DNA of 64,000 bases, from NCBI GenBank assembly GCA_030272585.1, contig BSYQ01000005.1, positions 6,355,501 through 6,419,500 on the forward strand, in the 5' to 3' direction. The stretch's first letter is position 1; each line of letters starts with the position of its first letter. A model generated the notes under the pieces. The model was given only the letters and a program-made list of their open reading frames with translations. It made no database searches and was not told the origin of the DNA. Source of the DNA: Bryopsis sp. KO-2023. Taxonomy: Eukaryota > Chlorophyta > Ulvophyceae > Bryopsidales > Bryopsidaceae. The translations under genes and the position numbers were made by a program. Positions 18,564 to 31,134 of this stretch are shown here, piece after piece.

Positions 18564-21500
18564 TCAGGCCACCGTGACTGGCTCTTCTGAGGATTTAGTG
18601 ACGAACGCACAATCATCGTCGATTCGCTTGAACACAGGTTTCGGAGCTCTGACTTGATGGCCGGATCGTAGCACCCCCCAATAGGCATCACTCCAGGTCA
18701 AATTCTGAATCACAAATTTGCCAAAGAAAGTGAAATAAAACGCAGGGTGCAAACACATTCAAAAAACGAAACTGAGGTCAATATTTTGAATGGAAGAAAG
18801 GGAAAAACAAACGAGGTACAACGGACCTCCCCCCCCCCAGTTTTCTTTCTTCTTTTTGGATTTTAAACTGTGTTTTCATTTGTGTGGATTACCTGGTAAT
18901 CTTGTTCCGAGAATCCGAGCTGTATGTATATTCTTTGAGCGAGGCGAGGGGTCACTGGGGAAAGCATGACTGCCACAATTCGCACGGCCTCCAACACAGA
19001 AACTAGTACTTGGCCTGCATATGCTTTCTCTCCATTGCTCCCCTTTAATTAAGCAACAACAACAAAATGGCCACAGAAAGATCACGATCCGTTTTTTCTT
19101 CGATTGTTGGTGGTTATGTTATCTCAGCAACTGGCAATCAGGTTCCAGAATTCCAACAATTTGAAACGAATTTTTTTTGGCACAAAAATGATTCTCTCCA
19201 CAACAAGACTCTTAAAAGTGGTTTCGAAGTTCGAATTCGAAAAAGGCGAAGCCTGGGGTAAGCATGCGTAGGTCCCCAGATATCACAGGTACCTTCTTGA
19301 ATGCAGCCCAGGGTGCGGTTTCCTCCAGGTACTGATTGCCACGGCCGGATATCGATAAAACCCCCGCCAGACCAGCAGAGAAATTGAAACGCTCGTACCC
19401 AGTTGCCACTTCTGTCACCTAGAGAAAAAAAACAATTATAAAAAATAAGACGAAAAAAAAATCAGGATTAAAGAAAAAGCAAAATCAAGAGGGTCGAGAA
19501 CCTGGATAAGTTGAAAAAAAAGGGAAAAGGCTCGTTTAAGAATTCAGTTTTTCGGCAGCAGCAAAAAAAAAATAAAAAAAATAAAGCTTCTTCAAAAAAA
19601 ATTAAAATATTTTCTTACTTTCATGGTGGCTAGAGCTCTGAGGGGGTTGTCCTGAGAAATGTCGCCCGATGAAACCGGACAGGCGCTGTTGCAGTTTTTC
19701 TTGAGAAGGTTGAGAGTTCTGTTCAAAAGATTTCCTATGTCGTTGGCCAAATTGGAATTGATAACGTCACGGAATCGAGGCTCGCTGAAATCTCCATCCT
19801 GGCTGGGAAAAGAACCACACCGAAGAATATTTACTTGTTAAATCTACATCTTTTCGCATCCCGTTTTATTGTGGTGAGATATGAATGAATGAATGTTTAA
19901 TTTACATTAGGCAAACTATTGTGGTGAGATAGTGATGGATTCTGTTTGTTCGTTTGGGTGGCTGCTCCTGTTTCATTCCATTTTCAATTACGGAATTAAT
20001 CAAAAACAAATTATTGAAAGTAGTGGGGGAAAACGGAAACACTGTTTTTAACTACTCGAATCGTTCGAGCAAAATCCCAGTTAACTAATATATTCCAAAT
20101 TTATTTATTGGATGGACCTCATCTGAGAAAAAAGTGGGGAAAGAGTGAGAAACTACATGCAACGTATCATCACTGGTGCAACTGTGGAGGAACCGACCTT
20201 TCGCCAGAAAAAAAAGAGCATCGTGTTATGTCACTTACCCAAATGCAAACTCTTGCATGAAGAAATATCGGACCGCGTCCGATCCATACGCAGAAACGAG
20301 GGCATAGGGGTCCAGCACATTTCCCAGAGATTTTCCCATTTTCAATCCATCTTTCGTGATGAACCCGTGACCGAAAATGGAATCTGGAACAGGGAGTCCC
20401 GCTGACAAGAGCATTGCCGGCCAATACACCTACATAGCCCAAATTGCAAACTTCGATAATCGATGGCAAAGTGCTACAATATCCTCTGTCACTCTTTCCC
20501 AGAAAAATACAATACAAAACAAAACAACCAAACAAAACATCACCGAGTTTGTTGAGAGAGTTCAACTTGGTGGGAAACAGCTGCATTTTTTTTGGACGAG
20601 GTTATGAACTGTTTCAAGGGCGATTCTACACCCTTCATCGTATTTAGTGTAGCCTACACTATTTCCGTGTGCGGCAGAAATTTTAGAAAACAGAAAATAG
20701 TGTGGGCCACACTATTTCCGAAATCTACACTTCTAGTTAACGTTTCGGTTTTCCATGAATTAGTGTGGCCTGCACTGTTACTGAGGTAACACTATTAAAA
20801 GACCCACACTAAATACGATTGAGGGTGTAGAGGATTTTATTTCACGGTTTTTGAGAGGAATTTTCTTTTTTTCAGTTGGATCTTGTCCAGTCTGTACCGC
20901 ATGAAATCTGAGGATATCTTTTCCAATAATGTGCACGTCGGCTGGCCACCCCCTTTCCTGCACTTTGTCCAGACTGGCCGCTTCCCCAGGAGGAAACAAA
21001 CCAGACAGGTACCCTAAAGACAACACCACCACCATCAAACCTGAATTCATCTAATGACTAATTCTCATCAACACCAAAAAAAGGCTTCCACCAACTTGAC
21101 AAAGACTGGAAAATACTCAGCTCAAGGCCATTCAAAAGAGGTGTTTCTTTATTTGAGCAAAACTTAAAAACACTTGAAAACAAAACAAAAAAACTTACCA
21201 GTGAGGGCGTCAAACCAGACATAAACTGTGTGCTTCGGGTCCTCTCGGATTCGAACACCCCAATCCACGTTAACCCGAGATATGGAAAAGTCCCTGAGGC
21301 CATCTTTCACCCAGCCAGCGACTTCATTCCTCCGAGATGCAGGTTGAATGAACTTATCGTTGTTGATGACCAACTCTCCAATTTCTTTTTGGTATTTTGA
21401 CAACCGGAAAAAGTAGTTTTCCTGGCAACAATAATAATCGACAGGCACCATCAGTACGTGGGTTTCTATAAAATGGCAAAAAGAGGGAGAGCCTCTCCAA

Positions 21501-23209
21501 ATTGGCATATGGAAATTTCTATTTCCAGATGATCCCTCGCTTCTCAACGAAATAATCAGTTTCGTTTCTTGAAACGGTTAAGTCCTTGGAAATCCCAACC
21601 AGCTCAAAAATTATGCAAGCAGGGCATTTCTTTTCCCTTTCCTTTATGTACAATACGCTACACACCTCTTTCCGGAAGAAGCATTTTTTCCGGTGGACGC
21701 TACAGCAATGGTCGACCATTTCCCCATCATCCTTGTACTCTTCGCAGTCCACGCAATACCACCCTTCATATTGGTCCAAGTAAATGTCCCCCCGTTCCCA
21801 CACCCTCTCCAGGACTTCGCTGACAAAAGCCCCGTGCCGTTCAGACGATGTCCGGATGAAACTGTCGTATTGGATGTCCAGTTCTGACCACAAGGCTTTG
21901 TATTGTGAAACTATGTGGTCGCAATGCTCCTGTGGCTCCATTCCATTGGATTCAGCGGCCAAGGCGATTTTTTCCCCATGCTCATCGGTCCCGGTAATGA
22001 ACGACACGTCCTTCCCTTTGAGCCGCTGGAATGAAAAGGCAAAACAAATATGGAAAATATGTTCAGGTTTTTCGGGTGTTTGAGTATCCAAGGGTTCGGA
22101 TTTCATGGAACCCCATTCCCCATCCATCTATCCATCCACATTCTTGCTTTGCTTCTCCTTTGGTTGATTTTTTTTGGTCGGTTGTATGTAGGGTTCTGGC
22201 AAAATTAGGGATATTCAGCAATTCAACGCTATTTGCATTTCAACGTTATTATTACTAATCAAAATAGGGAGGTAGGGGCGAGTCGGGGGCGAAATCGCTT
22301 TAAAAACACCGTTTTTTTTGTGAATCCTGTGATCCTTCAACGTTTTTTTTTTTTGACTGTTGCTGAACATCTCTGTTATCATTCTTTACACATTTTTTGT
22401 ATATATATTTTTTCGGAGCAGGTGTGAAGGTCACACAAAGTATCAAGGTTCCGATGTGGAAGGGGGTGCAAAAAAATGCATGCCCCCTTTCATGCTCCTT
22501 ACTCCAGTGTCGTTGGATGGGAAGCAATCAGAATCCTAGAGAATAGTTGGTCTTTTTGTCCAAAATGATAGCCCATCGGTTTTTATTGTATTATTGATCA
22601 TACCTGATATCTTGCCACGGCATCGGCTGCAATGGTTGGATAAGCACTGCCCATGTGAGGGGCTGGAAAAAAAAAGTTATCCAACATTTCAACATGAATA
22701 AAAAGTATGAGACAAGTAGATTTCTCAGAAACTAAACACAGGATTACTTGGAAACAAAACAGTGATGAGTGACGTCACACTTTCGCCCCAAAAAAACATG
22801 AAGAGAACCTTCAAGCAGCACTTTTTCCTTTGGTACCTTGTACGCGCCATTTTTCAAGAGGAGAATTAAAGATAGAAGGTCGGTGAGGAGTGAAAATAAC
22901 AATGAAAATAAAAAAGAAACGCGCGTGGGGACACCGCCCACGACGAGAAGCGTCTGGATATAAAACTCCAAAAAACTACCAAAAAAAAAGTAGGGGGGCA
23001 AACAACGGCTCACCAGCGTTAACGTAGTACAGCGGCGTGGTGACCACGTACTTGTCAGGGTTACGTTTCGAGCCGTTAGTCTGGTTCGAGGCGCATGCCC
23101 TCACGACCCTGCATTCGCTCACTCGCCTCACATTTCGCAAGGGAGTCCTGAACGAACGCCAGCCACCCCTTGCGCCGTGAAGCAGCCCACGGCACCCCAA
23201 CGACACCAT
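18564..23209 (-). CDS. OVA1: Organellar methionyl-tRNA synthetase
   Basis: The enzyme charges tRNA-Met in mitochondria and/or chloroplasts. Ten exons close in phase: 23014-23209, 22604-22662, 21666-22025, 21199-21421, 20898-21013, 20239-20429, 19619-19802, 19293-19418, 18893-19042 and 18564-18704, giving 581 residues. The first ~45 residues are rich in Arg, Ser and Gly and poor in acids, as in a transit peptide. The class I signature spans the first intron, as VVTTPLYYVNA then PHMGSAY. The second signature is KMGKS at residues 348-352. Plant organellar MetRS enzymes carry the same HMGS and KMGKS variants, so these are not defects. A CVDCEEYK segment marks the connective-peptide region. The anticodon-binding domain follows, with no C-terminal tRNA-binding appendage. 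The intron between exons 5 and 6 holds a MITE. Start is the ATG at 23209. Confidence 0.93.
20626..20830. mobile_element. 205-bp palindromic MITE in a MetRS intron
   Basis: The ends are 25-bp inverted repeats that match at 23 of 25 positions; the left end begins CTACACCCTTCATCG and the right end finishes GATTGAGGGTGTAG. The interior repeats a palindromic word of the form GTGTGGGCCACACTATTTCC three times with variation. No frame of note is present. The insertion lies within the intron at 20430-20897, outside the splice sites. A flush target duplication is not visible, so the superfamily is unknown. Confidence 0.8.
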
Positions 23210-23852
23210 CTAGGCCCGCCTTGTGGACTGGAGCAGAACGTCGGAAAAACGAAGGGAGACGGAAACGAAAAAAAAAAAGAAAACGTATTGATTACTGGCG
23301 ATCGCCAGAGTGGTTGGTAACCGTCGTCGAACTCGAAACCAGTTCCGAGCTGATTTCCCCGCTTTGTGAACATCTCGTGCCAGCATTTGGAAATCGAACA
23401 CTAACCGTTTACCGCAGCCTGACGTATATCCAAATCACTCTTCTGGCACCATCTCATGGATGTGTTATATTTTTGTTTGTTTCGATCAAACCCAAGCTGG
23501 GAGCTGGCGCCGCAAACACCCTCAGTTCGGCTAGATTGATCGAGTTGGAGCAAGGATTACCCCTGATTCCAAAACCAATGTTTCCCTCCTTCTGTAGCAT
23601 CAACTTCACTTTCACTTTCAGCCCATTCCATAGGATTCCCCCGTTTCAATTGAGATTTAGAGTTTGAAAAGCGGAGCCATTTTTTTTGGTGATTAGTGGT
23701 GGCTCGATATCTTTCAAGAAAGATATCTTGGTGGGGTGTCACCGCGAACATCGCTTTTGGTGCTGGGCCACCAAGACATTCAACCCTTGCAACGCCAGTG
23801 GTATCCAACTCTTTGATTAAAAATCTTGCATCTTGGGACAAATGGTTACAAT
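23210..23852. other. Intergenic between MIP and MetRS (both minus strand)
   Basis: This stretch should hold the MIP 3' untranslated region and the MetRS promoter. I see no gene or clear element in it. Confidence 0.5.
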
Positions 23853-25826
23853 CTAAGAGTGGTTCTCTAACTTCAGCCATTCTGCAGAGGCGGGCATCCA
23901 GCCATTTCCTTCTTTCAGCAAAGCACCTTCGCCCAGAATCCCAGTGACAAACTCCTGAGGGTTAAGAGCACCACCCGGCATGAACATCATCTTCTTGATG
24001 TGCTCCCCAGATTTTCTACTGAGGGGGTCAGCCAACATGTACTTGCTCCAAATCTGGGCGGCCAAACAGCGAGCGTACAAATAGGAATAGTAGCTTCCAC
24101 CGTACGATGCAAAATGACTATGCCATAATTCCCTGCAAGTGCCTTTGACAAATGGAAGCACCCCATGCTTGTTCACGATCTCAGCTAGTACTTCTGATGT
24201 CCCCCCCGGTGGGCAAGGGTTCTCCCCGAAGTAGGCCTGATCCACCATACTCCACTGGATTTGTTCTTGCAGAGCCAATGGCCACACCACCATTTCACTC
24301 TCAATGGTTTGCGTCAATTCCTTGATCGACCTCAATTGCCCGTTGGAATCAGAGCCTGCCAGTATCTGCAGCAGCTCAGGAACCTTTGCATAAAACTCCA
24401 TGAAATGAGATGGGATCTCCACCACATCAAGGGGCCCCCTCGTTCCGAACAGAGTTTGATACTTGGTCCGACAGAGCAGGGCATTCAAGGCATGTCCGAA
24501 TTCATGGAGAAAGGTTTTGAGGTGGTGGTAGCCAATCGAATCCGAGGACATTCTCATGGCCATTGCCACGATGGGTGTTTGGTAAGCCCCGTCAGCCAAC
24601 AGTCGACCACATCTCAAAGTGTAAGTCGCACTACCAGGAAATTTATCCTCCCGATCAAACAAGTCCAAGTAGATATGCCCCAACATTCCATTCTCTTGAT
24701 CCTCCACCATCAGTTTTTTGACACCGGGTGCCCAAATTTCTCCCGAAGTCGGTGAGACCTCACTTAGAACCACCCCAAAAGCTTCTTTCAAAATTCGTTT
24801 CAAGCCCTCCACAACATGCGAAACTGAAAACCTGGACTCTGTGGGGGCGAACGCCCTTCGACCCATCTCTCCATAACGCCAAACATCCCAAGGCTTCATA
24901 TCGGCTCCTCCCAAACTGACCAATGCTTTCGTGACAGTACCAGCAACATCTGTGACCCCATCGCTCAAAGCCTCCAGGAAACGATTGACTGCCTCGGGGG
25001 CCCCAGCTATATTATCTTTTAGAGTCATGTGGGCAAAGGATCTGTGCTGCAAGGTTCTGGCCAAGTCCATTCGTACCCTGATCAACTCGTCCAGAATGCC
25101 TGCATTTTTGGGCAGGGATTGAAAGCAAGCCATGTAAGCCCTCTTCCTCAACTCTGAGGTCGGCAGCTCTGTTGAGAAACACCCCAGACTCGAATAAGGG
25201 ACTTTGGTGGCGTAGCGTTGACCCCCCTTGTGACTGAATAAAGCGGCCACTTCGGGAGGTAGCGTTTCAAGCTCCTGTCGATTTACGACCAGGTCTTTCA
25301 TTTGCGACGTCTCGGATAAAGAAGCGTCGAACGCGAAACACACTTCCTGCTCCTTCCGCCAGAGATCCACGACCTCTTTTCCCTTGAGCGAGCAACCTCC
25401 CCTTTCGAAATCCACGATCAGTCGCTCCCCGACCAGGACAGCCTCTTCAGTCCAATCGTCCGAGCCCTCTCGTCGACGCTCCATGGACTCCCATAATTTC
25501 GACAGCAAGCTTTCGTCCGCGTTCAAGTTTGCGATATAAGTACCAGCACTCAAACAAGCTCCTCGAGCATGTTCGCGCCAAGCGGGCTTCGGGTGCATCG
25601 ATCTGCAAAACTCAGCGGGATCCGCCACGCGACAAATGGTGTCGGATAGCTCGTCGATCAGTTCGAGCACCCGAATCCCGGGGCCTTCCTGCAAAGTCTC
25701 CTCTCTGAGTTTCTGACACCTATCGATGGCGTTTTCAACAAGGGCGCCCCAGTCCTCCGGGCGATGCAGCCCGGGTAAGGCCATCAAGCCCACATCCAGA
25801 CTCCGCTTGTTGATGAAGCCCCTCAT
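23853..25826 (-). CDS. M3A metallopeptidase, mitochondrial intermediate peptidase type
   Basis: The protein is a thimet-oligopeptidase-family zinc peptidase. It most resembles mitochondrial intermediate peptidase, which removes an octapeptide from imported precursors in the matrix. The zinc motif HEFGH lies in FLHEFGHALN (near + strand 24510). The C-terminal family pattern, with YYSYLYARCLAAQIW and FMPGG, is present. The frame is intronless over 657 residues from the ATG at 25826. The frame stays open about ten codons further upstream without an ATG, up to an in-frame TGA, and the encoded peptide is basic. The true start, with the mitochondrial presequence, is therefore probably in an upstream exon; a minus-strand frame at 25913-26143 is a candidate but its splice phase is unproven. 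Confidence 0.88.
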   Translation of the reverse strand: MRGFINKRSLDVGLMALPGLHRPEDWGALVENAIDRCQKLREETLQEGPGIRVLELIDELSDTICRVADPAEFCRSMHPKPAWREHARGACLSAGTYIANLNADESLLSKLWESMERRREGSDDWTEEAVLVGERLIVDFERGGCSLKGKEVVDLWRKEQEVCFAFDASLSETSQMKDLVVNRQELETLPPEVAALFSHKGGQRYATKVPYSSLGCFSTELPTSELRKRAYMACFQSLPKNAGILDELIRVRMDLARTLQHRSFAHMTLKDNIAGAPEAVNRFLEALSDGVTDVAGTVTKALVSLGGADMKPWDVWRYGEMGRRAFAPTESRFSVSHVVEGLKRILKEAFGVVLSEVSPTSGEIWAPGVKKLMVEDQENGMLGHIYLDLFDREDKFPGSATYTLRCGRLLADGAYQTPIVAMAMRMSSDSIGYHHLKTFLHEFGHALNALLCRTKYQTLFGTRGPLDVVEIPSHFMEFYAKVPELLQILAGSDSNGQLRSIKELTQTIESEMVVWPLALQEQIQWSMVDQAYFGENPCPPGGTSEVLAEIVNKHGVLPFVKGTCRELWHSHFASYGGSYYSYLYARCLAAQIWSKYMLADPLSRKSGEHIKKMMFMPGGALNPQEFVTGILGEGALLKEGNGWMPASAEWLKLENHS

Positions 25827-26905
25827 CCCCTTCCGCCTCCCAAAACCGGCCAATCGCAGCCGTATCGTTGACTTTCAACGCCGGCCTTCAATATCGACGG
25901 GGCTTGAAGTGTTCAAAACCCCACACACAGCACCCAGCGCAGTGCTGGTTTTTTCCTGCAGGGTCGCAGCGCCACGCGGTAATTATGCTCAGCATTCTGA
26001 CACCTACCGCGAAACGATCTTTGACGTTCTTCTGTATGAGGAGCCGTGAGTCGTCGCTCCATCAGTTCCAAAAGATCACGTGCACCTATTTCAGCCAATA
26101 GAAATACAAGAATCTCCTCCGTTTTGTGAATTCCGTACGGCATTGCATGTGGATTTAAATCAGCGATCCCCAAGATCGTCGACCAGAAACTCTTCGGTTT
26201 TTGGCCGAGAAGGTCCCGTTCAGCGCCTGTTCAGCGGTGTACAGTTATCTCTGCAGCTCTGAACGCCCCGTGGAGTGCTTCGCTTGGTTTCGCGCACTGA
26301 GTCGGTGAGTAGACCCCGTCCATTTAAAGAATCATCAACAATCTTTGAGATCTCTGTGTGTGCTCCTCACAACCGAGCCTCGTCTCGGAACTGGGATCTG
26401 TCGGAACATCGCACGTTATCTCAACCAGTCCAATAAGTGCTCGGGGCTCGATAGTGTGGGGTTCGGCGCTTGTGATTGTTGTTCCCGCCTGGACCTCCAC
26501 TCCAGGAAGACTTAGACGAGCGAAACGCCAGCAGCCTCCAGCAGCTGGTCGCCCTTGCAACTGGAGGGCTAAAGCTGTAACTGCAATTTGACTGTGACTG
26601 AAGTTGTGAGTCCAGTGATTCATTTCCTGTCTTGGGATATCGCGTTGTTCCTATTATTTGTTTTGTTCAAACAAACTAGAGCAGCAGAATGAGCCATTGA
26701 CGCTTTGATGTTGAAAATATGCATGTATATGAGTCATTGAGTGGATCTGATATTCTTCATCCTTGTTCATTTGGCATTCTCTGATGGCGTTGGTGCGACT
26801 GTGTAGGATTCGCTCCTGGGGGGGTACCTAGCACCAAGGCTACTGCTGATAATAATTTCGCCCCTTTTCCACTGCCAAGGGATTCCCTGGCCACGTTGAT
26901 TTCGC
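25827..26905. other. Divergent intergenic region between MIP and U-box gene
   Basis: The two genes are transcribed away from each other from this 1.1-kb stretch, so it should hold both promoters. The MIP 5' exon may lie within it (25913-26143, minus strand). No core promoter motif is clear enough to call. Confidence 0.4.
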
Positions 26906-29892
26906 ATGAGGGGTGCCAAAAACACCGTCGGGAAGGGATCCCCTCATGCTTCCGCCCCTACACTTTATCTCTGTCCATTGTCAGGCCAGTTGATGCAAAA
27001 TCCGGTGGTGCTGGTGGAGAGTGGTCAGACATATGAACAGAGTGCCATCGTCAAGTACCTCGAGAGAGGAAACCGATGCTGTCCGATATCGAAAACCCCG
27101 CTGTTGAATTGTGCGATGGTGTCGAACATTGTGCTCAAAAATTGCATAGATGGGTGGGTGAGTCGGAATGGAGGGGGGGTGCAGGGGGGTGCCGGGATGA
27201 AGGCTGAAGAAAGCGAGGAATATGATTGGGCGACGGCTATGCTGGAGGAGCAATTTCAAGGGATGTACAAGGGTTGGGATTCTAATGAAGTCAAGTGCGG
27301 GATAGACGACGGTGAGGGAAAGCGCTTGAAACGGGAGTGTCGATTTGGAGGTTGGGGTGCCTCTCAACTTGGGGTTTTCACTGATTTTTTTCACTTCTTT
27401 TCCATATTTACCCCTCAATTTTTGGTCCAAAGCGATTTTTCACGATCAGTGAACTCAAGACTTCTTGCATATTTGAAAGGGAGGGAAAAAAACAGTGCCT
27501 GATAAGTGTTATTATTCAGGTAGTGAGCCGATGGACAACCCGAAATCGATGGAGAAAATTGTGAGGCTGCTCTACAGCCCAGAGGCTACCACTCAGCAAG
27601 CAGCGGCTGTGAGTTTGGCAAAATTCTGCTGGGGATCTGACACTGCACAATCACATGTTGGAAGCCTCAAAAAGGGAGGCGAGAGCGCCCTGCATAGGTG
27701 TCTACATGTCTTGTCGACTCGATCATCTTCTTTTTCACTTTTAATTAATTTTTTTGGTCCTTACCATAGCCAAATATAAATAACCGAATCCACAAAGAAG
27801 AAGAAGTTACAAGCTTCCGCGAGGGGAGATTTTTGCTGAAGATGGAGTTGGTGCCTTTTTCCGTGGCAGGAAATCAAAAGCATGTCCATTCAAAACCTGT
27901 GAATAGTTTCCAATGAGGATTTTGTGTTTTGGAGCCTGGGTTGAAGTATTGACTGTGTTGCGATATCGTAGACTGGCAGTCCTGTTGCAAGCAGAAGTCG
28001 AGGATGGCAGACCTGGATATTCTGCCTGGGCACTGGCTGAGCTCTGTAGAGGCCACAAGAAAAACCAGGTTATTGTGGCGTCCATCGTACTCTCAGCTCA
28101 TATCACTGTATATAACTACCATTCCATGCAATCCTTTCTCCCCAACAGAGTCCGTCTTTTTGCTTTCATTCGTTTTGGAAATGCATACAGCATGAAAGTT
28201 CGATGGATGATTCCGCTGATTCACTGGGCAAATGGAGGATATGCAAACAGTGAAGCAAGTTCCCAGCACCTGTATTGCAACATCTTTTGCTAATATATTT
28301 ACTGTGCTTTTTTCTCCGAGTTTGAAAACTCCTCATACTCCAATTCAAAATAAAACAAAAATTCAATTCTGCTGCAGATGCGATTGGCCAAAGTCCAGGA
28401 TGTGAACGTGGTTTCCCTGTTGCTCCAAATATTCGAATTGGGCTCCGATCAATGGGTAGCCAGAGGGGCACGTCTCATCGGAGGCTGGTGCAATGGAAAC
28501 TCAACCATTCAAACTATGATGTTGAATGCAAATATCGTCCAAGCTCTGGTCAATTGCTTGCGCGAAAATGCCCCCAATCGGAACATGCATGCGGGGTTGG
28601 CACTGATGCATGTGTGCTATCTCAACAATACAACAGGGTAGGCATAAAGAGACGTGTCCTCAATGTTTCACCTCGCCTACATATTAAGCACTATGTGGTT
28701 AATGCACCCAGCTCTGTTTTATATGTTCATTTCCAGCTTCTTGTTGGAAAGGGAGAACCATTTCAAGTTTCTTTTTGGAGAGGGAAAAATTGAGATGTAA
28801 AGGGTTTGGCACTGGGCTAAAATGCGGTGTCCTGCTGTTGCGTATTTTTCGTAGCATGCAAGCAATGAAGGGCGGAGCATTGATCTATGTTCCCCAGCTC
28901 TTGAGCTCCAATGCTTTGCCGGTCCGTGCCATTGCAGCTGGGATCGTCGAGCATTTGCTGTCTCACTTTGATTACAATTGGGGGGCCAATTCTGAGGTTC
29001 TTGAACTGCTGGTGGATCTGCTCCACCAAGTGGAGGAGTACGCCAGTGTTTTAGCAGCAACAGCCATCTTTGAGCTTCTTAACAAAGGTAGGAGGCACCA
29101 TGGTCGTAGCACTTGATAGAAGGATTGTGATCAGTTGGGATGTAGAGGAGCTGCTATCGATTCTGTGTGGAACCGTCTCGACGTCAGTATATTTCGTCTT
29201 TTGTTTGACGTTTGATTTTTTTTAAAGTTTTTTTGGATGTTTCAAACCATGCATTGAATGGGTGCGTTTTTTGTTGGCTGTAGAGAAGGCGGACATGAAG
29301 TACTTGATGGAAATGGATGTTATACCAAGAGTGATTGATCTCTTGCACACGTGCAGCTACCCTGGCTACCGTCGCCGCTGCCATAAATTTCTTATCAATT
29401 GGGCGAAACACGTCTCCTCTCAGGTAGGGGGCTTGGCAAAAAATTGGCAGTAGCAAAAATGGTTAGCACGATTGTCAGCTCCATCCGCAAGGTTGCATCA
29501 CCAAGTTTTGTTGTGGATTGTCGTAGGGAAGGGGCTCATCCAGTGAAGTGACAGGGTTGGTCATGCAAAAATTCACGGACCTCATCCCGGTCAATTCATC
29601 TTCCAGCAACGAGGTGGCGGTCCATGTGGTGTTCATGGTGCTTCCTTTCGGCGATAACTACAAGTATTTGCTGGGGTCGCTGGGGGAGTTCGAGAGGCTG
29701 GCCATGGATGCGACAATCAGTGCCGAAGGCAGGGCGATGTGTCAAAACATAGTATCCTACGTGCGAAAAGTCGAAATCGAAAGAAGAGGGAGGGTTCAGG
29801 TGCTTTTTACTACGGCTGCAGTGGTGGTTGGGTTGAGATTGGTGAAATTCCTGGGGAAAGCTGTAAGGCAGGGTTGGTTTAATTGGGTATGA
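26906..29892 (+). CDS. U-box / ARM-repeat E3 ubiquitin ligase with C-terminal hydrophobic segment
   Basis: The protein should transfer ubiquitin from an E2 through its U-box. Seven exons close in phase: 26906-27311, 27520-27697, 27972-28068, 28378-28637, 28855-29087, 29284-29423 and 29527-29892, giving 559 residues. The U-box spans about residues 20-84 and includes LCPLSGQLMQNPVV, TYE and CCPISKTPL. Armadillo-type helical repeats follow from about residue 150, for example in ARLIGGWCNGN and LPVRAIAAGIVEHLL. A hydrophobic stretch near the end (VLFTTAAVVVGLRLVKFLG) may anchor the protein in a membrane. Plant U-box (PUB) proteins commonly pair U-box with ARM repeats; a terminal membrane anchor is less common. 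The start is the first ATG of exon 1. Confidence 0.9.
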
Positions 29893-31134
29893 TTGATTTA
29901 TAGGTTCACTTCCAGCAAGATAGAGTCGAAAGTTACCACCTCATAGAAAAAGCATCACCAAACAATGGTGGTGTTTTGATTTTATGTCCATTCTAACAGT
30001 CTGCGAGTTTTTGCTTCCTTTTTGATGGTAGTTTCTGCAACATTCTTTTTTCAAGGCAAATGTTGAACGGTCCAACGAATGGAAAAACGAACCTTTGTGC
30101 AATTTGGAGTTTTGTTTTCCTTTCAACGAGACGTTGGTTCAATCTCTTTTGGTGGGTGTTTTATTTTGGGGGGTTGTTTTGCATCGATCAGCCTGGGTGG
30201 AAAAAAGTGTGACCATGTAGATGAGGTGGGGCTTTTTGGAAAGAAAAGGATATGCTTCGGTGAATTTGCTTCATTGGCACTTTTTTGATAGTTCTGGGTT
30301 TTGGCATTTGATGACCACTGTTAGAAGAAATGCATTTTTATCTCTTTTTGTTTATTTTTGCTTGCTTTTTTTTTCTTTCTTGGCTTCACCCAGGGTCTTT
30401 GCTGTGATTGGGTTGGATTCTGGGAATTATCAAAACATCTGTTTTCTGACAGTAGTCAAGGCGCTTCTCTTAAATCATTGTTATGGATGGGGGGGAGGGT
30501 GAAGAAAACTGTAAACACGGATCGACCTGTTCTCAGATTTCTTGTTGCTTCATGACAGATCGTCTGAAATCGTTGTTTCAACCCACTGCAAAATTAATAT
30601 GGGGTGGCCCCACAACAGAGTGAACTGTTCACTGTGAACGCGATTGGCTGATAATATGTGATTTGTTGTGAATCTGAGATTGAAGTGAGGTGGTATATAT
30701 TCGGAGTCTAGAACTAGGGGGGCTTCTCCGCAATACTGCGGTTGCATTGTGCTGTCTACAACAGATTGACAAAGGGGTACTTTACGGGGGTCATTGCTCA
30801 TTTTCATTCACTATAAAAACCGAAGCATAGCATCGATCATTGAGGCTCTCAATCTGCAACATATATATTTTTGTCCCAACAAAAATTTCTGATGCATGAA
30901 AAGTAGCAAAGTTACTGGCCAGTATTCCATCTCTGCACAGCAGCACAGGGATTCCCAGAATGCCAATGGCATCGTGACATCAAATCGTTCATTGTTATAT
31001 CACAATCATTATCTTTATAATTATGGTAAAAACCATGGTCAAGAGACCCCCCCCTTCCCGCCCTGCAACTGTTCAACAGAATCAATCAATCAATTATGAA
31101 AAAATCCTGAAACATCCAAGTAGCCTGCCTCCTT
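29893..31134. other. Convergent intergenic region
   Basis: This 1.24-kb stretch separates the 3' ends of the U-box and J-domain genes. It contains several short perfect hairpins at 30600-30740, such as AGTGAA/TTCACT and CCGCA/TGCGG, and an ACTATAAAAA word near 30810. I could not match these to a known RNA family. No coding sequence is supported. Confidence 0.4.

Noticed and set aside
22604..23014. HIGH motif of MetRS appears as HMGS and KMSKS as KMGKS
   Set aside because: At first this looked like a lost active site, but plant organellar methionyl-tRNA synthetases use the same variants.
30590..30830. Possible structured RNA with several perfect hairpins and a TATAAAAA word
   Set aside because: I compared it by eye with U1, U2, U4, U5, U6 and U3 signatures and found none. 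The hairpins are short enough to be chance.
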